Shown: piece by piece, positions 50,679-58,806 of the stretch
How the letters are laid out: each line of letters begins with the position of its first letter
Position numbering within the stretch: the first letter of the stretch is position 1
DNA from: Streptomyces halobius
GTDB lineage: Bacteria > Actinomycetota > Actinomycetes > Streptomycetales > Streptomycetaceae
Length of the DNA stretch: 64,000 nt
NCBI RefSeq assembly: GCF_023277745.1
Contig: NZ_CP086322.1
Coordinates: 4,588,001 to 4,652,000 of the forward strand
Direction of reading: 5' to 3'
The notes under the pieces: model-generated
What the model saw: only the letters and a program-made list of their open reading frames with translations
What the model was told of the DNA's origin: nothing
Databases searched by the model: none
Translations under genes and position numbers: made by a program

Positions 50679-51848
50679 ATGAGTACTGCGGGGCAGAGGG
50701 TCAAGGAAGTCCGCAAGCGTCGCGGACTGTCTCAGCGTGAGTTGGCGGATGCGTCGGGGGTCTCGCTCTCGACCATTCGGAAGCTCGAACAGGGCGAACG
50801 GGCGACGGCACGCCTGGAGACGCTGCGCAAGCTCGCGCACGCGCTGAGGGTGCCAACCATGAGGCTCGCCGGGGAGCCGAACCCGGAGGATGCCAGTGCG
50901 GAGACGGTAGACCGCTGGACGGCCGTCCGTGAGGCTCTGGAACGTCCGCCGCTCGCTCCGGGCCTGGACGACGAACCGCCGACCGTCAGCGGCGTACGGG
51001 CAGCCCTGCGCGAGACGGAGCCCCTGTTTTCCGGGGATCAGTTCGCCGCCCTGTCCGTGATGCTGCCGCCCCTGCTGCGAGACGCCGAAGCGCTCGGCCC
51101 CGAAGGGCGACGCGTCCGCGTTCGGCTCTTGCAACTCGCTGGATGGCTCATGGTTCAGACGCGTCAGTTCAAGGCCGCTGAGACGGCCCTAGAGCGCGCC
51201 CTAGACGATGCCGCAGACCGGCTAGAGGGTGCGGCCACGGTCAACACCCTGTGCTGGCTGCTGCTGCGCCAGGGAGAGCTAGGTAAGGCATACGACCTGG
51301 CCGTCAAGTGGGCGGACGAGACCGAGCCACGCATGTCCCGCGCAACGCCTACTGAGCTGAGTACGTGGGGCTGGATGCTCTTGCGCGTGTCTGCTGCTGC
51401 TGTGCGGAACTCTCAGCCGGGTGAAGCCGAGGACGCGTTGAAGTTCGCGACAGCAGCAGCCGTTGCCCTGGGCCGTGAGCACGCGCCGGAGAACGACTTC
51501 CTGCGCACCTTCGGACCGACCACGGTCAAGCTGAAGGCCGCCGAGAATGCTGGAGTGATCGACCGGCCGGACATGGTTCTGAGGCTCGCCGAGCGCATCC
51601 CGTTCTCAGGGCTCAAGCCCACGTCGAACAACCGCAACCGTCACTTGCTGGACGTGGCCGACGCGTACGTGAAGACAGGCGACTACGCCGAGTCGTTCGG
51701 CAAGTTGCAGCAGATCAACGCCGATAGTCCCGAGTGGCTGCCGAACCAGCGTTATGCCCGAGACATCCTTGGCCGGGTGATCAGCGGGCGAAGGACGTTG
51801 ACGGTGGAGATGCGGACCATGGCCAACGTGGTGGGGCTGCCGCTGTAG
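50679..51848 (+). CDS. XRE-family regulator with TPR-like domain
   Basis: A 389-residue protein with the ATG at 50679. The N-terminal XRE helix-turn-helix reads VKEVRKRRGLSQRELADASG and VSLSTIRKLEQGERATARLE. The remaining 300 residues are helical repeats resembling TPRs (FKAAETALERALDDAADRLE, YAESFGKLQQINADSPEWL). Regulators of this design in Streptomyces often control an adjacent accessory gene or respond to a signal peptide. It is a candidate binder of the palindrome at 47521 and the likely master regulator of the element. Confidence 0.88.
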   Translation: MSTAGQRVKEVRKRRGLSQRELADASGVSLSTIRKLEQGERATARLETLRKLAHALRVPTMRLAGEPNPEDASAETVDRWTAVREALERPPLAPGLDDEPPTVSGVRAALRETEPLFSGDQFAALSVMLPPLLRDAEALGPEGRRVRVRLLQLAGWLMVQTRQFKAAETALERALDDAADRLEGAATVNTLCWLLLRQGELGKAYDLAVKWADETEPRMSRATPTELSTWGWMLLRVSAAAVRNSQPGEAEDALKFATAAAVALGREHAPENDFLRTFGPTTVKLKAAENAGVIDRPDMVLRLAERIPFSGLKPTSNNRNRHLLDVADAYVKTGDYAESFGKLQQINADSPEWLPNQRYARDILGRVISGRRTLTVEMRTMANVVGLPL

Positions 51849-51948
51849 CGATGTGGCACTTCCCGCTGATGGCTACCCAAAGTGCCACAGACAAGCGGTC
51901 GTTGGACTTCCAAGGTGGTTGCACCGGACCACCGAGGGGACGCCGACG

Positions 51949-52230
51949 ATGGCTAAGAGATCAGACGCAGACCGACAGCGCAGACGGGACCTTGCCGACG
52001 CAGCGTCGGGGATGGAGCGCGCTTGGGTCCCCAACCCTGGCGTGCTGGTCAAGGACACCCATCGGGGGCAGGTGGGTACAGCCGTGGGCTGGGACGGTCC
52101 CACGGGCACGGTGACGCTCGCCCCGCTGGACGGCGACGGCGAGCCGTGGGAAACGACCGAGTACAAGCCCCCGAACGAAGTTGACCGGCTATGGGCTCGC
52201 ATGAGCAGGGTCAAGGCTGGCAAGCAATGA
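51949..52230 (+). CDS. Small basic protein of unknown function
   Basis: A 93-residue protein (ATG 51949 behind GAGGGG). Basic N-terminus MAKRSDADRQRRRDLADAAS, then a compact SH3-like beta segment (DTHRGQVGTAVGWDGPTGTV) and a basic end. It begins a chain of three overlapping small genes that leads to the radical SAM gene. No family is recognised. Confidence 0.6.
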   Translation: MAKRSDADRQRRRDLADAASGMERAWVPNPGVLVKDTHRGQVGTAVGWDGPTGTVTLAPLDGDGEPWETTEYKPPNEVDRLWARMSRVKAGKQ

Positions 52231-52451
52231 CCGCCCCCGCGAGGATCCAGAGACGCCCTGCGCCCCCGTTACCGCCCCCACGGCTCGTGCGCCTCATAGA
52301 CGACCCGGAAGGGCCGTACGCGAACTCTGAGCCCGGTTGGTGGACGGAGTACGGCGGAGCGTGCGACCCCGTGTCGGGCGTCGTCTATATCCCCCAGGGA
52401 AACCCAACGCCACCGTGCCGCATCCCCGGATGCCACCGGCACAGCAAGTGA
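52227..52451 (+). CDS. Small Pro-rich protein with C-terminal CxxxC
   Basis: A 74-residue protein whose ATG overlaps the previous stop (ATGA). It has a Pro/Arg-rich start, an aromatic centre (GWWTEYGGACDPVSGVVYIP) and ends CRIPGCHRHSK. Small size and Cys content make it a possible substrate or partner of the downstream radical SAM enzyme, but there is no recognised leader-peptide motif. Confidence 0.5.
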   Translation: MTAPARIQRRPAPPLPPPRLVRLIDDPEGPYANSEPGWWTEYGGACDPVSGVVYIPQGNPTPPCRIPGCHRHSK

Positions 52452-52549
52452 TCCGCTTCCGGCGCTGGGTGCTGCGCGCGTTCATGATCAGTGCAACTCT
52501 CCTGACGTACGCGCTAGTTGCCTACGTGATCACCGCTCTTAACCCATAG
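52448..52549 (+). CDS. 33-residue single-helix membrane peptide
   Basis: GTG 52448 overlaps the previous stop (GTGA). The peptide is FRRWVLRAF followed by the hydrophobic helix ISATLLTYALVAYVITAL. The tight coupling and the clean basic-then-hydrophobic pattern support it despite its length. Confidence 0.5.
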   Translation: MIRFRRWVLRAFMISATLLTYALVAYVITALNP

Positions 52550-52705
52550 ACGCCCGCCCGGTCGCACGCCCCCTCATTCCCATGAAGCGGAGTCGGCCGG
52601 GCGGGGCCATCACCCGCCCCTCTCGCGGTCACCAGGAAGGCGCGCACCACGTGTTCCCCCACGCAGTGCGGACCGCTTGAGGGGCGGGCCACTCACACAC
52701 TCACA

Positions 52706-52722
52706 GTCTGAAGGAGTCAGAC
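52706..52722 (+). promoter_or_regulatory. Hairpin presenting the ribosome-binding site of the radical SAM gene
   Basis: GTCTGA-AGGAG-TCAGAC: a perfect 6-bp stem whose five-base loop is exactly the Shine-Dalgarno AGGAG, ending one base before the ATG. Opening or binding of this stem could control translation. Confidence 0.5.
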
Positions 52723-52723
52723 G

Positions 52724-53641
52724 ATGAGCGCTGCCCAAAACCCGTTGAAATTCGCATGGTTAGAGGTCACGGGGCTCTGCAACGAGTCCTGTGATCACTG
52801 CTACGCCGACTCGTCCCCCAAGGGAACGCACGGCACGATGACCGCGCAGGACTGGAAGGGCACCATCGACCAGTTGGCGGCCATGGGCGCTGACGACGTC
52901 CAGTTCATCGGCGGGGAACCGACGCTATACCCGCACCTGCGGGAGTTGATCACGCACGCCCACGGGGCGGGGCTGGGTATCGAGGTGTTCTCGAACCTGA
53001 CCCATGTCCGCGAATCCCTGTGGGAGACGTTCAAGGCGTGCGGGGTCAAGCTCGCTACGTCGTACTACTCGGACACGGCCGCCGACCACGACAAGGTGAC
53101 CCGGCTCCGGGGCTCCCACAAGCGGACCCGCGCGAACGTCGCCAAGGCGCTTGACCTGGGTATCCCGCTGCGGGGCGGAGTCGTCGCCGTGAACCAGGAA
53201 CAGCGCGTGAAGGAGGCTGCGCAGGACCTTCTGACCCTTGGCGTGGAAACGGTCGGCGGAGACCGTACGCGAGCGTTCGGACGAGCCAGCAAGGGCGCCG
53301 CCCCGACGATCGCTGATCTGTGCGGGCACTGCGCCCACGAGAAGTGCGCCATCGGCCCGGCCGGCGACGTGTGGCCGTGCGTGCTGGGACGCTTCCTGAC
53401 CATCGGCAACGTGCTGGACGCTCCCCTTTCCGAAATCTGGGGCGGGGCGCGCATGGCGGAAGTGCTGGCCGACATCACGGCCGTGCACGGAGGAGGCGTG
53501 CAGTCCTGTACTCCCCCGCAATTCCTCCCCATGTGCGGGCCGTGTGGCCCGTGCGTCCCCTCTGTGGGGCACTGTGACCCGAAGGAAGCCAACAGCGCGC
53601 CCACGACGGCTACGATCAGCGCACCCGCATTGAGTCGCTGA
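52724..53641 (+). CDS. Radical SAM/SPASM-type enzyme
   Basis: A 305-residue enzyme. The 4Fe-4S SAM site is CNESCDHC near residue 20 (VTGLCNESCDHCYAD), followed by FIGGEPTLYP, the GGE SAM-binding motif. The C-terminal auxiliary cluster region has many cysteines: CGHCAHEKC, GDVWPCVLG, and CGPCGPCVPSVGHC. This is the SPASM/twitch pattern of enzymes that modify peptides or proteins (RiPP maturases, AnSME). No classic precursor gene was found, although the small coupled genes upstream are candidates. It is unusual cargo for a capsid-bearing element. Confidence 0.88.
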   Translation: MSAAQNPLKFAWLEVTGLCNESCDHCYADSSPKGTHGTMTAQDWKGTIDQLAAMGADDVQFIGGEPTLYPHLRELITHAHGAGLGIEVFSNLTHVRESLWETFKACGVKLATSYYSDTAADHDKVTRLRGSHKRTRANVAKALDLGIPLRGGVVAVNQEQRVKEAAQDLLTLGVETVGGDRTRAFGRASKGAAPTIADLCGHCAHEKCAIGPAGDVWPCVLGRFLTIGNVLDAPLSEIWGGARMAEVLADITAVHGGGVQSCTPPQFLPMCGPCGPCVPSVGHCDPKEANSAPTTATISAPALSR

Positions 53642-53654
53642 GCAAGGAGGATCA

Positions 53655-54002
53655 GTGGATCACGGCGACGACTTCCACGGTTGGTTGAATGGCGACTATG
53701 CCAGTCAACCGGTGCAGCGATCAGAAGAAGAGTGGGCCTTGATCGCTGGATACGTGCGGTATGCGGCAAACAAGGTCGGGCCGACACTGCCGTTGTGTCT
53801 CCCCGGAGAACCGCAGGAGTGCGGGCGGACGGCACAGCAACACGTGCTCGTCTGGGGGGCGGCCCTCAAAGCGGCAGCCCAAAGCCTGATCGAGGAAGCT
53901 GCACCGGCCCCGGCTAACGCAGCGTTCGCGTCAGGGCCGCTGTACCAACGCCACCTAGCGGAACTGCGCGCTTCGAAGTCCACGCCACCCGGCAACGGGT
54001 GA
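53655..54002 (+). CDS. Small helical protein downstream of the radical SAM gene
   Basis: A 115-residue protein starting at GTG 53655 with AAGGAGGA upstream, 13 bases after the radical SAM stop. It is acidic at the start (DHGDDFHGWLNGDY) and then helical (EEEWALIAGYVRYAANKVG). It probably belongs to the same transcript. Function unknown. Confidence 0.6.
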   Translation: MDHGDDFHGWLNGDYASQPVQRSEEEWALIAGYVRYAANKVGPTLPLCLPGEPQECGRTAQQHVLVWGAALKAAAQSLIEEAAPAPANAAFASGPLYQRHLAELRASKSTPPGNG

Positions 54003-54133
54003 TCGATCCCCCTGAGCGGCCCCGTCCATGCGTCTTCCCCCCGTGACGCGTGGGCGGGGCTTTCTGTGCTGTGCGCCAACCGGCCCCCTGACCAGGGGTG
54101 TTGTGCTAGCTGCGACCCTTCGCTGAGCCGTGC

Positions 54134-54190
54134 CCTTCCATGTATGGTTAAGCGAGGCACTCACCCTCATGCCCCGTATTGAGGGCCGCC
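54134..54190. other. attR of the integrative element
   Basis: The right junction. Element arm CCATGTATGGTTAAGCGAGG then CACTCA, CCC (54164-54166), and tadA sequence TCATGCCCCGTATTGAGG. Together with attL this gives attB GCAGCCCCCCTCATG and an attP centred on GGCACTCACCCGGGTGCC, which is nearly palindromic as expected for serine integrases. Confidence 0.8.
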
Positions 54191-55011
54191 AGCAGCGCCG
54201 TGACCTCGGCGCCGCGCACTTCGCCCACGACCAGCCTGTCCGGTCGCATGCGCAGCGCCTGCCGGACGAGGTCTTTGAGCGTCACCCGTCCGACGCCCTC
54301 CTGGTTGGCGGGCCGCGCCTCCAGCCGCACCACATGGGGATGGTCCGGGCGCAGCTCGGCCGAGTCCTCGGCCAGCACGATCCGCTCGGCCGGTCCCACC
54401 AGCCCCAGCAACGCGCTGAGCAGCGTGGTCTTGCCCGCGCCGGTACCACCGCTGATCAGGAAGGACAGGCGGGCGGCCAGCAGCGCGCCGAGCAGCCGGT
54501 CGCCGCCCGGCGGGACCGTCCCGGCCGCGACCAGCTCCGCGAGCCCGAAGGCCCGGGGCCTGAGCACCCGCAGGGACAGACAGGTTCCGGCGACCGCCAC
54601 CGGAGGCAGCACGGCATGCAGCCGCGTGCCGTCCGGCAGCCGGGCGTCCACATACGGCCGGGCGTCGTCCAGCCGTCGCCCGGCCACCGCCGCCAGCCGC
54701 TGGGCCAGCCCGCGCACCTGCGCCGCGTCCCGGAAGCGCACGTCCGTACGCTCCAGCCCGGCGCCCCGGTCGACCCACACCTCGTCCGGCGCGGTGACCA
54801 GGACATCCGTCACGTCGGGCGCGGCCAGCAGTGGCTCCAGGGGCCCGCTGCCGACCATCTCGGACCGCAGCGCGGCCACCACGCCCAGCACCTCGGCGTC
54901 CCCGAGGAGCCGCCCCTCCTCCCGCAGCGCCACCGCCACCCGCGCCGGAGTCGGTTCCGCCCCGGTCTCGGCCAGCCGCCCGCGCACCACGTCCAGCAGT
55001 TCCGGGGTCAT
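54148..55011 (-). pseudogene. tadA: Tad secretion ATPase, N-terminal piece
   Basis: The ATG ending at 55011 overlaps the stop of the cpaE-like gene (ATGA). About 282 native codons include PLLAAPDVTDVLVTAPDEVW, the Walker A GGTGAGKTTLLSALL (about residue 187), the Asp box VLAEDSAEL and MRPDRLVVGEVRGAE (Walker B). The native sequence stops in the His box at NTGHEGG, where the element begins. The frame then runs six codons into the element and ends. Without the C-terminal part the motor is probably inactive. Confidence 0.93.
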
Positions 55012-56135
55012 GCCCGACCACCGCCCCGCGTCTCCCCGGAAGCCGGCCCGCCGTCCGCCGGCACCCGTTCCCAGAATTCCGCGCAGAACCGGGCCAGCGG
55101 TCCGCGCACGTTCGCTCCCGGCGGCGCACCGCGCGAGTGTTCCTCCAACAGGCCGCCCTCCCACGGCAGTTCACCTGCCAAGGGGAGCTCCAGGAGGTTG
55201 GCGATGTCGTCCGGCTTCAGGTCGGCCCGCGTCCCCGGGACACCGCGCGCCACCATCCGCAGATCCCGCAGCGCCGCCCGGACCCCGGCCGCCACCCGCC
55301 GGGACGCGGCGAACGCCCGCACTTCCATGGGGACGAGGAGCAGCCCCACATCCACCTGCGCCAGCGCTTCCGCCGCCGCTTCGTCGATCTGACGCGGCAG
55401 GTCCACGACCACGACTCCGCCGCCGCGGCGCGCCGCCGCCATGACCGCGCGCACGGCCTCCGGCGGGATGGCGGCCTCGGGGCCGCGATCCCAGCTCAGC
55501 ACCCGTAACGCATGCAGCCGCGGCAGCGACTCCGCCAGGGCTCCGCAGGCCACCCGGCCGCGCGAGGCGGCGAAGTCGGGCCAGCGCAGCCCCTTCTCCC
55601 TCTCCCCGCCCAGCAGGACATCGAGCCCGCCGCCCAACGGATCTCCGTCCACGAGCATGGCGGGGCGTCCGCTGCGGGCGGCTGTGACGGCCAGCGCGCA
55701 GGCAAGGGTACTCGCCCCGGCGCCGCCGCGGCCGCCGATGACGCCGACCGTGAGCGCCGGCGGCCCGACGCCCTCGGCAGCGTCGGCGATCCGGTCCACC
55801 AGCCAGCGCTCGTCACCGGGGAGCGTCACCACCCGCTCCGCCCCGATGGCGACGGCCCGCTTCCAGAGCCCGGGGTCATGCGCGTCCGAGCCGATGAGGA
55901 TGACGCCCGCTCTGCGTCCGGCGCCGTCCAGCCGGGCCGCGCGGTCCTCGCCGACGAGCACCAGCGGCGCCGCTTCCCAGCCCCCCGCAGGGGCCGGCGG
56001 GCCGTATGCGACTTCGGGCAGCGTGCCCGCCGCCGCGCACAGCCGCAGAAGATCGTCGAGGAGCCGTTCGTCCTCGGTGATGATCAGCGGTCCGCCCCGA
56101 TCCCCGCCGGTCCCGCCCGGCCGTTCGGATGCCAT
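55008..56135 (-). CDS. ssd: CpaE/Ssd-like MinD-family protein
   Basis: A 375-residue protein with the ATG ending at 56135; the open frame to 56282 is not conserved. An atypical receiver-like N-terminal half (LIITEDERLLDDLLRLC, VILIGSDAHD) is followed by the MinD/ParA domain with deviant Walker A VIGGRGGAGASTLA (about residue 130), MLVDGDPLGGGLDVLLGG and VVVDLPRQID. CpaE homologues localise the Tad pilus machinery; in mycobacteria Ssd is linked to septum regulation. It is the first gene of the tad operon, and its 3' end overlaps tadA by four bases. Confidence 0.88.
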   Translation of the reverse strand: MASERPGGTGGDRGGPLIITEDERLLDDLLRLCAAAGTLPEVAYGPPAPAGGWEAAPLVLVGEDRAARLDGAGRRAGVILIGSDAHDPGLWKRAVAIGAERVVTLPGDERWLVDRIADAAEGVGPPALTVGVIGGRGGAGASTLACALAVTAARSGRPAMLVDGDPLGGGLDVLLGGEREKGLRWPDFAASRGRVACGALAESLPRLHALRVLSWDRGPEAAIPPEAVRAVMAAARRGGGVVVVDLPRQIDEAAAEALAQVDVGLLLVPMEVRAFAASRRVAAGVRAALRDLRMVARGVPGTRADLKPDDIANLLELPLAGELPWEGGLLEEHSRGAPPGANVRGPLARFCAEFWERVPADGGPASGETRGGGRA

Positions 56136-56621
56136 GGATCCGGCCACGCTCCGTCCCCCTATCGCTACACAACACACCCATCCGCGAACTCCGCGGACTT
56201 TTACGGTGCGGCGATCGGGAAAATCGCGGGGATCTTGACCCAAATCTGTGGACAACTCCGCGCCTGTGAATATCCCTGTCACCTATTCAAGCGACGAACA
56301 GCCACTTCTGAGGCGCGAGAGGGGGCTTCCACAGAGCAGCCCGACAGCTACGCTGCGTAACGAGATGCGAGTCGATGCCGGAGAGGTGATGCGAGGGGAA
56401 GGGGAGCGACCGGATCCGGGGCCGACACCGCAAAACCCGTCCGGACATGCGACGACCCCCGCCGGGGGGGAGAGCGGGGGTCGTCCCCACGGCCGACTCG
56501 GGGGGGGAGGAGCCGGACCGGGTTAGCACGGTCGCGAACGATCCGTGACTTCCATGGTGTACCCGAGAGCCTTCTCAGGCAAACCCACGCGCCGCACCTT
56601 ACGCCGAATGGTTGGCGCCCT
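56136..56621. other. Divergent intergenic region between cpaE/ssd and the HAD gene
   Basis: About 485 bases with promoters for both directions expected. A strong hairpin (12-bp arms GACGACCCCCGC at 56451-56462 and its complement at 56474-56485) lies inside. An AT-richer patch at 56195-56300 is the best promoter candidate for the tad operon. Confidence 0.5.
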
Positions 56622-57491
56622 ATGCTCACCCCCGTGGAAAACCACTCCGTGCCTCACTCGGCTCCCCGTACTGCCGCGTTCTTCGACTTGGACAAGACCG
56701 TCATTGCAAAGTCGAGCACGCTGACCTTCAGCAAGTCCTTCTACCAAGGTGGCCTGATCAATCGCCGGGCCGTACTGCGCACCGCATACGCCCAGTTCGT
56801 GTTCCTCGCGGGCGGCGCGGATCACGATCAGATGGAGCGGATGCGCGAATATCTCTCGTCGCTCTGCCGCGGCTGGGATGTGGCCCAGGTCCGCGAGATC
56901 GTCGCCGAGACACTGCACGATCTGATCGACCCGATCATTTATGACGAGGCGGCCTCGCTCATCGAGGAACACCACGCCGCCGGCCGCGATGTCGTGATCG
57001 TCTCCACCTCGGGCGCCGAGGTCGTCGAGCCGATCGGCGAACTCCTGGGCGCCGACCGGGTCGTGGCCACCCGGATGGTCGTCGGCGAGGACGGCCGTTT
57101 CACCGGCGAGGTCGAGTACTACGCCTACGGACCGACCAAGGCCGAGGCCGTGCGGGAGCTCGCCGCGTCCGAGGGCTATGACCTTGAGCGCTGCTACGCG
57201 TACAGCGACTCGGCGACCGATGTGCCGATGCTCGAAGCGGTCGGCAACCCCTGTGCGGTCAACCCGGACCGGGCGCTGCGCCGCGAGGCGCAGAGCCGCG
57301 GCTGGCCGGTACGGTCCTTCACCCGCCCGGTGCCGCTCAAGCAGCGGCTGCCGGTGCTGTCGCTGCCGCCGCGCCCGGTGCTCGCCGTCATCGCCGCGGT
57401 GAGCGCGGCCGTCGCCACGGCGGGCCTGGTCTGGTACGCGAGCCGACGCAGAACAGGAAGAGAACAGCTCGCCCGTATTACCCGCGTTTGA
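56622..57491 (+). CDS. HAD-IB family phosphatase with C-terminal membrane anchor
   Basis: A 289-residue protein. ATG 56622 is used; GTG 56634 is possible. HAD motif I is FFDLDKT (both catalytic Asp), motif II VIVSTSG and motif III with YAYGPTKAEAV and YSDSATDVPML. The C-terminus has one hydrophobic helix (VLAVIAAVSAAVATAGLVWY) and a basic tail, so it is anchored with the catalytic domain in the cytoplasm. The family includes phosphoserine-phosphatase-like and lysophospholipid enzymes. The S. coelicolor homologue beside ssd has been annotated as linked to morphological differentiation. The substrate is unknown. Confidence 0.88.
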   Translation: MLTPVENHSVPHSAPRTAAFFDLDKTVIAKSSTLTFSKSFYQGGLINRRAVLRTAYAQFVFLAGGADHDQMERMREYLSSLCRGWDVAQVREIVAETLHDLIDPIIYDEAASLIEEHHAAGRDVVIVSTSGAEVVEPIGELLGADRVVATRMVVGEDGRFTGEVEYYAYGPTKAEAVRELAASEGYDLERCYAYSDSATDVPMLEAVGNPCAVNPDRALRREAQSRGWPVRSFTRPVPLKQRLPVLSLPPRPVLAVIAAVSAAVATAGLVWYASRRRTGREQLARITRV

Positions 57492-57853
57492 AGGCAAACG
57501 TAAAGATCTGCAGGCTGGGGTTCCGCTTATCCCGCATCGGTAGTACAAAGGATTTACGGCCCGCGAGACCGAGGTCATCCGAGAGGAGCACCTTTAACGC
57601 AGTAAGGCCCACGGACCGATGCATGAAAGCCGGGTACCCACGCGACGCCGACCCGTCGATTACGGGCCAGCCGCACCAGGTAACCGGACAAAGATTCCGA
57701 CCTGATCGGCAAATTCCGTGCACGCATGGTAACCCGGCGGACATGCCAGCGGCGGTACCGCAGGTATGGGTACCGCCGCAGCCCTGTTCAGGGGCGGACG
57801 ATCCGGAATCACGGCTCCTGGCTGGTGTTCGCGCCCCGCTCCGCGGCCCGTGT
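57492..57853. other. Intergenic region between convergent genes
   Basis: About 360 bases of moderate GC content between the HAD gene and the Fic-like gene, which face each other. No hairpin with a long perfect stem and no coding frame with motifs were found. It could carry a small RNA or decayed sequence. Confidence 0.4.
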
Positions 57854-58711
57854 TCAGGCCGCGCCGCGCTGCAGCGCCTCACAGACCGCGGTGCTCTCCC
57901 GGGAGCCCAGCTGCACCGCGCGTCCACAGTGCGCGATCCATGCCCCGACGCCCTCCGGGGCGCCCGAGACATAGCCCTCCAGGGCCGCGAGATAGGCGGC
58001 GCGCCCCTCTTCGGCGTGCCCGACCTCCGCAGGGCAGATCGACTTCGGGTCCAGGCCGCTGCCCACCAGCACGATCCGTTCCGCCGCCCGCGCCACCAGC
58101 CCGTTGTACGACGCGAAGGGCCGCAGCGCCAGCAGCTCGCCATGCACCACCGCGGCGCTCACCAGGGCCGGCGCCTGGGTACCGGCCAGCAGCAGCCGCG
58201 CCAGCCCGTCCAGCCGTCCGGCGACCTCGTCGGCGTCCGGCAGCGGCAGCTCGACCAGCGGTTCGTGCACCGGCTCGCCGGCCAGCCGCGGCCGGCCGAC
58301 CGTGTCGTCCGGGGTGACGCCGCCGGCCGCCACCAGGTGGAGCCGGGCCAGCACCCGCAGCGGCGACTGCCGCCAGACGCTCAGCAGCTGGCCGGCCTCC
58401 GCGGTCAGCCGCAGCGCCGCACCGACCGTCCGCGGCTCGCCCTCGACTCCGAAGTCGGTGCGCCGCCGGACCTCTTCGAGCACCCAGTCCGCACCGGAGA
58501 GCGCAGCGGAAGCGCGCGCTCCGCGCAGCGCGGCCTCCGAGGTGACCTCGTTGCTGCGGCGTCGCATGATCCGGTGCCCGTAGACCCGGTCCACGGCCTT
58601 GCGCACGGAGTCCACGGAGTCGGCGACCCCCGGGAGCGACGCCAGGGCCGCGAGCGGGTCGGCGCTCGCCTTCGGGGGAACGGGGGACGTTCCCCCGGGA
58701 ATTGCAGCCAT
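57854..58711 (-). CDS. Fic/DOC-fold protein with degenerate catalytic motif
   Basis: A 285-residue protein starting at the ATG ending at 58711. The helical part includes VHGELLALRPFASYNGLVAR. Active Fic enzymes have HPFxxGNGRxxR at this spot; here the catalytic His is Arg and the glycine-rich anion loop is ASYNGLVAR, so AMP transfer is unlikely. Upstream are LHLVAAGGVTPDDTVGRPR and LVSAAVVHGEL, also Fic-like. Streptomyces homologues are often annotated only as oxidoreductase or hypothetical. It is divergent from the ATPase gene 95 bases away. Confidence 0.7.
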   Translation of the reverse strand: MAAIPGGTSPVPPKASADPLAALASLPGVADSVDSVRKAVDRVYGHRIMRRRSNEVTSEAALRGARASAALSGADWVLEEVRRRTDFGVEGEPRTVGAALRLTAEAGQLLSVWRQSPLRVLARLHLVAAGGVTPDDTVGRPRLAGEPVHEPLVELPLPDADEVAGRLDGLARLLLAGTQAPALVSAAVVHGELLALRPFASYNGLVARAAERIVLVGSGLDPKSICPAEVGHAEEGRAAYLAALEGYVSGAPEGVGAWIAHCGRAVQLGSRESTAVCEALQRGAA

Positions 58712-58806
58712 GGGTATGACCCTACGCACCACCGGACCAGACCCCTCGAAGGAGTGGTCTTCTTCACGCAAACCTCTCACTGAAAGCGATATGACGATTA
58801 CCCTTG

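Larger units (their letters stand above)
45038..54165 (+). mobile_element. 9.1-kb serine-integrase element with capsid gene inserted in tadA
   Basis: Bounded by attL and attR, lower in GC than its surroundings in several genes (for example the integrase and capsid genes contain many A/T-ending codons). It encodes a large serine integrase, a Cys-rich protein, a protease/capsid fusion, three further small Cys-rich proteins, an XRE-TPR regulator, small proteins, a radical SAM enzyme and a helical protein, all on the plus strand. No portal, large terminase, tail, lysis, replication or conjugation (FtsK/TraB) gene was seen. It could be a phage satellite, a remnant prophage or a domesticated module. 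Confidence 0.85.

Noticed and set aside
45038..54165. Integrated element considered as a conjugative AICE
   Set aside because: No FtsK/TraB-type translocase, RepSA/prim-pol or tyrosine integrase; it has a serine integrase and a capsid gene instead.
57478..58143. Minus-strand frame overlapping the Fic-like gene as an extra CDS
   Set aside because: Trp/Arg/Gly-rich shadow translation without motifs; the Fic-like frame explains the conservation.
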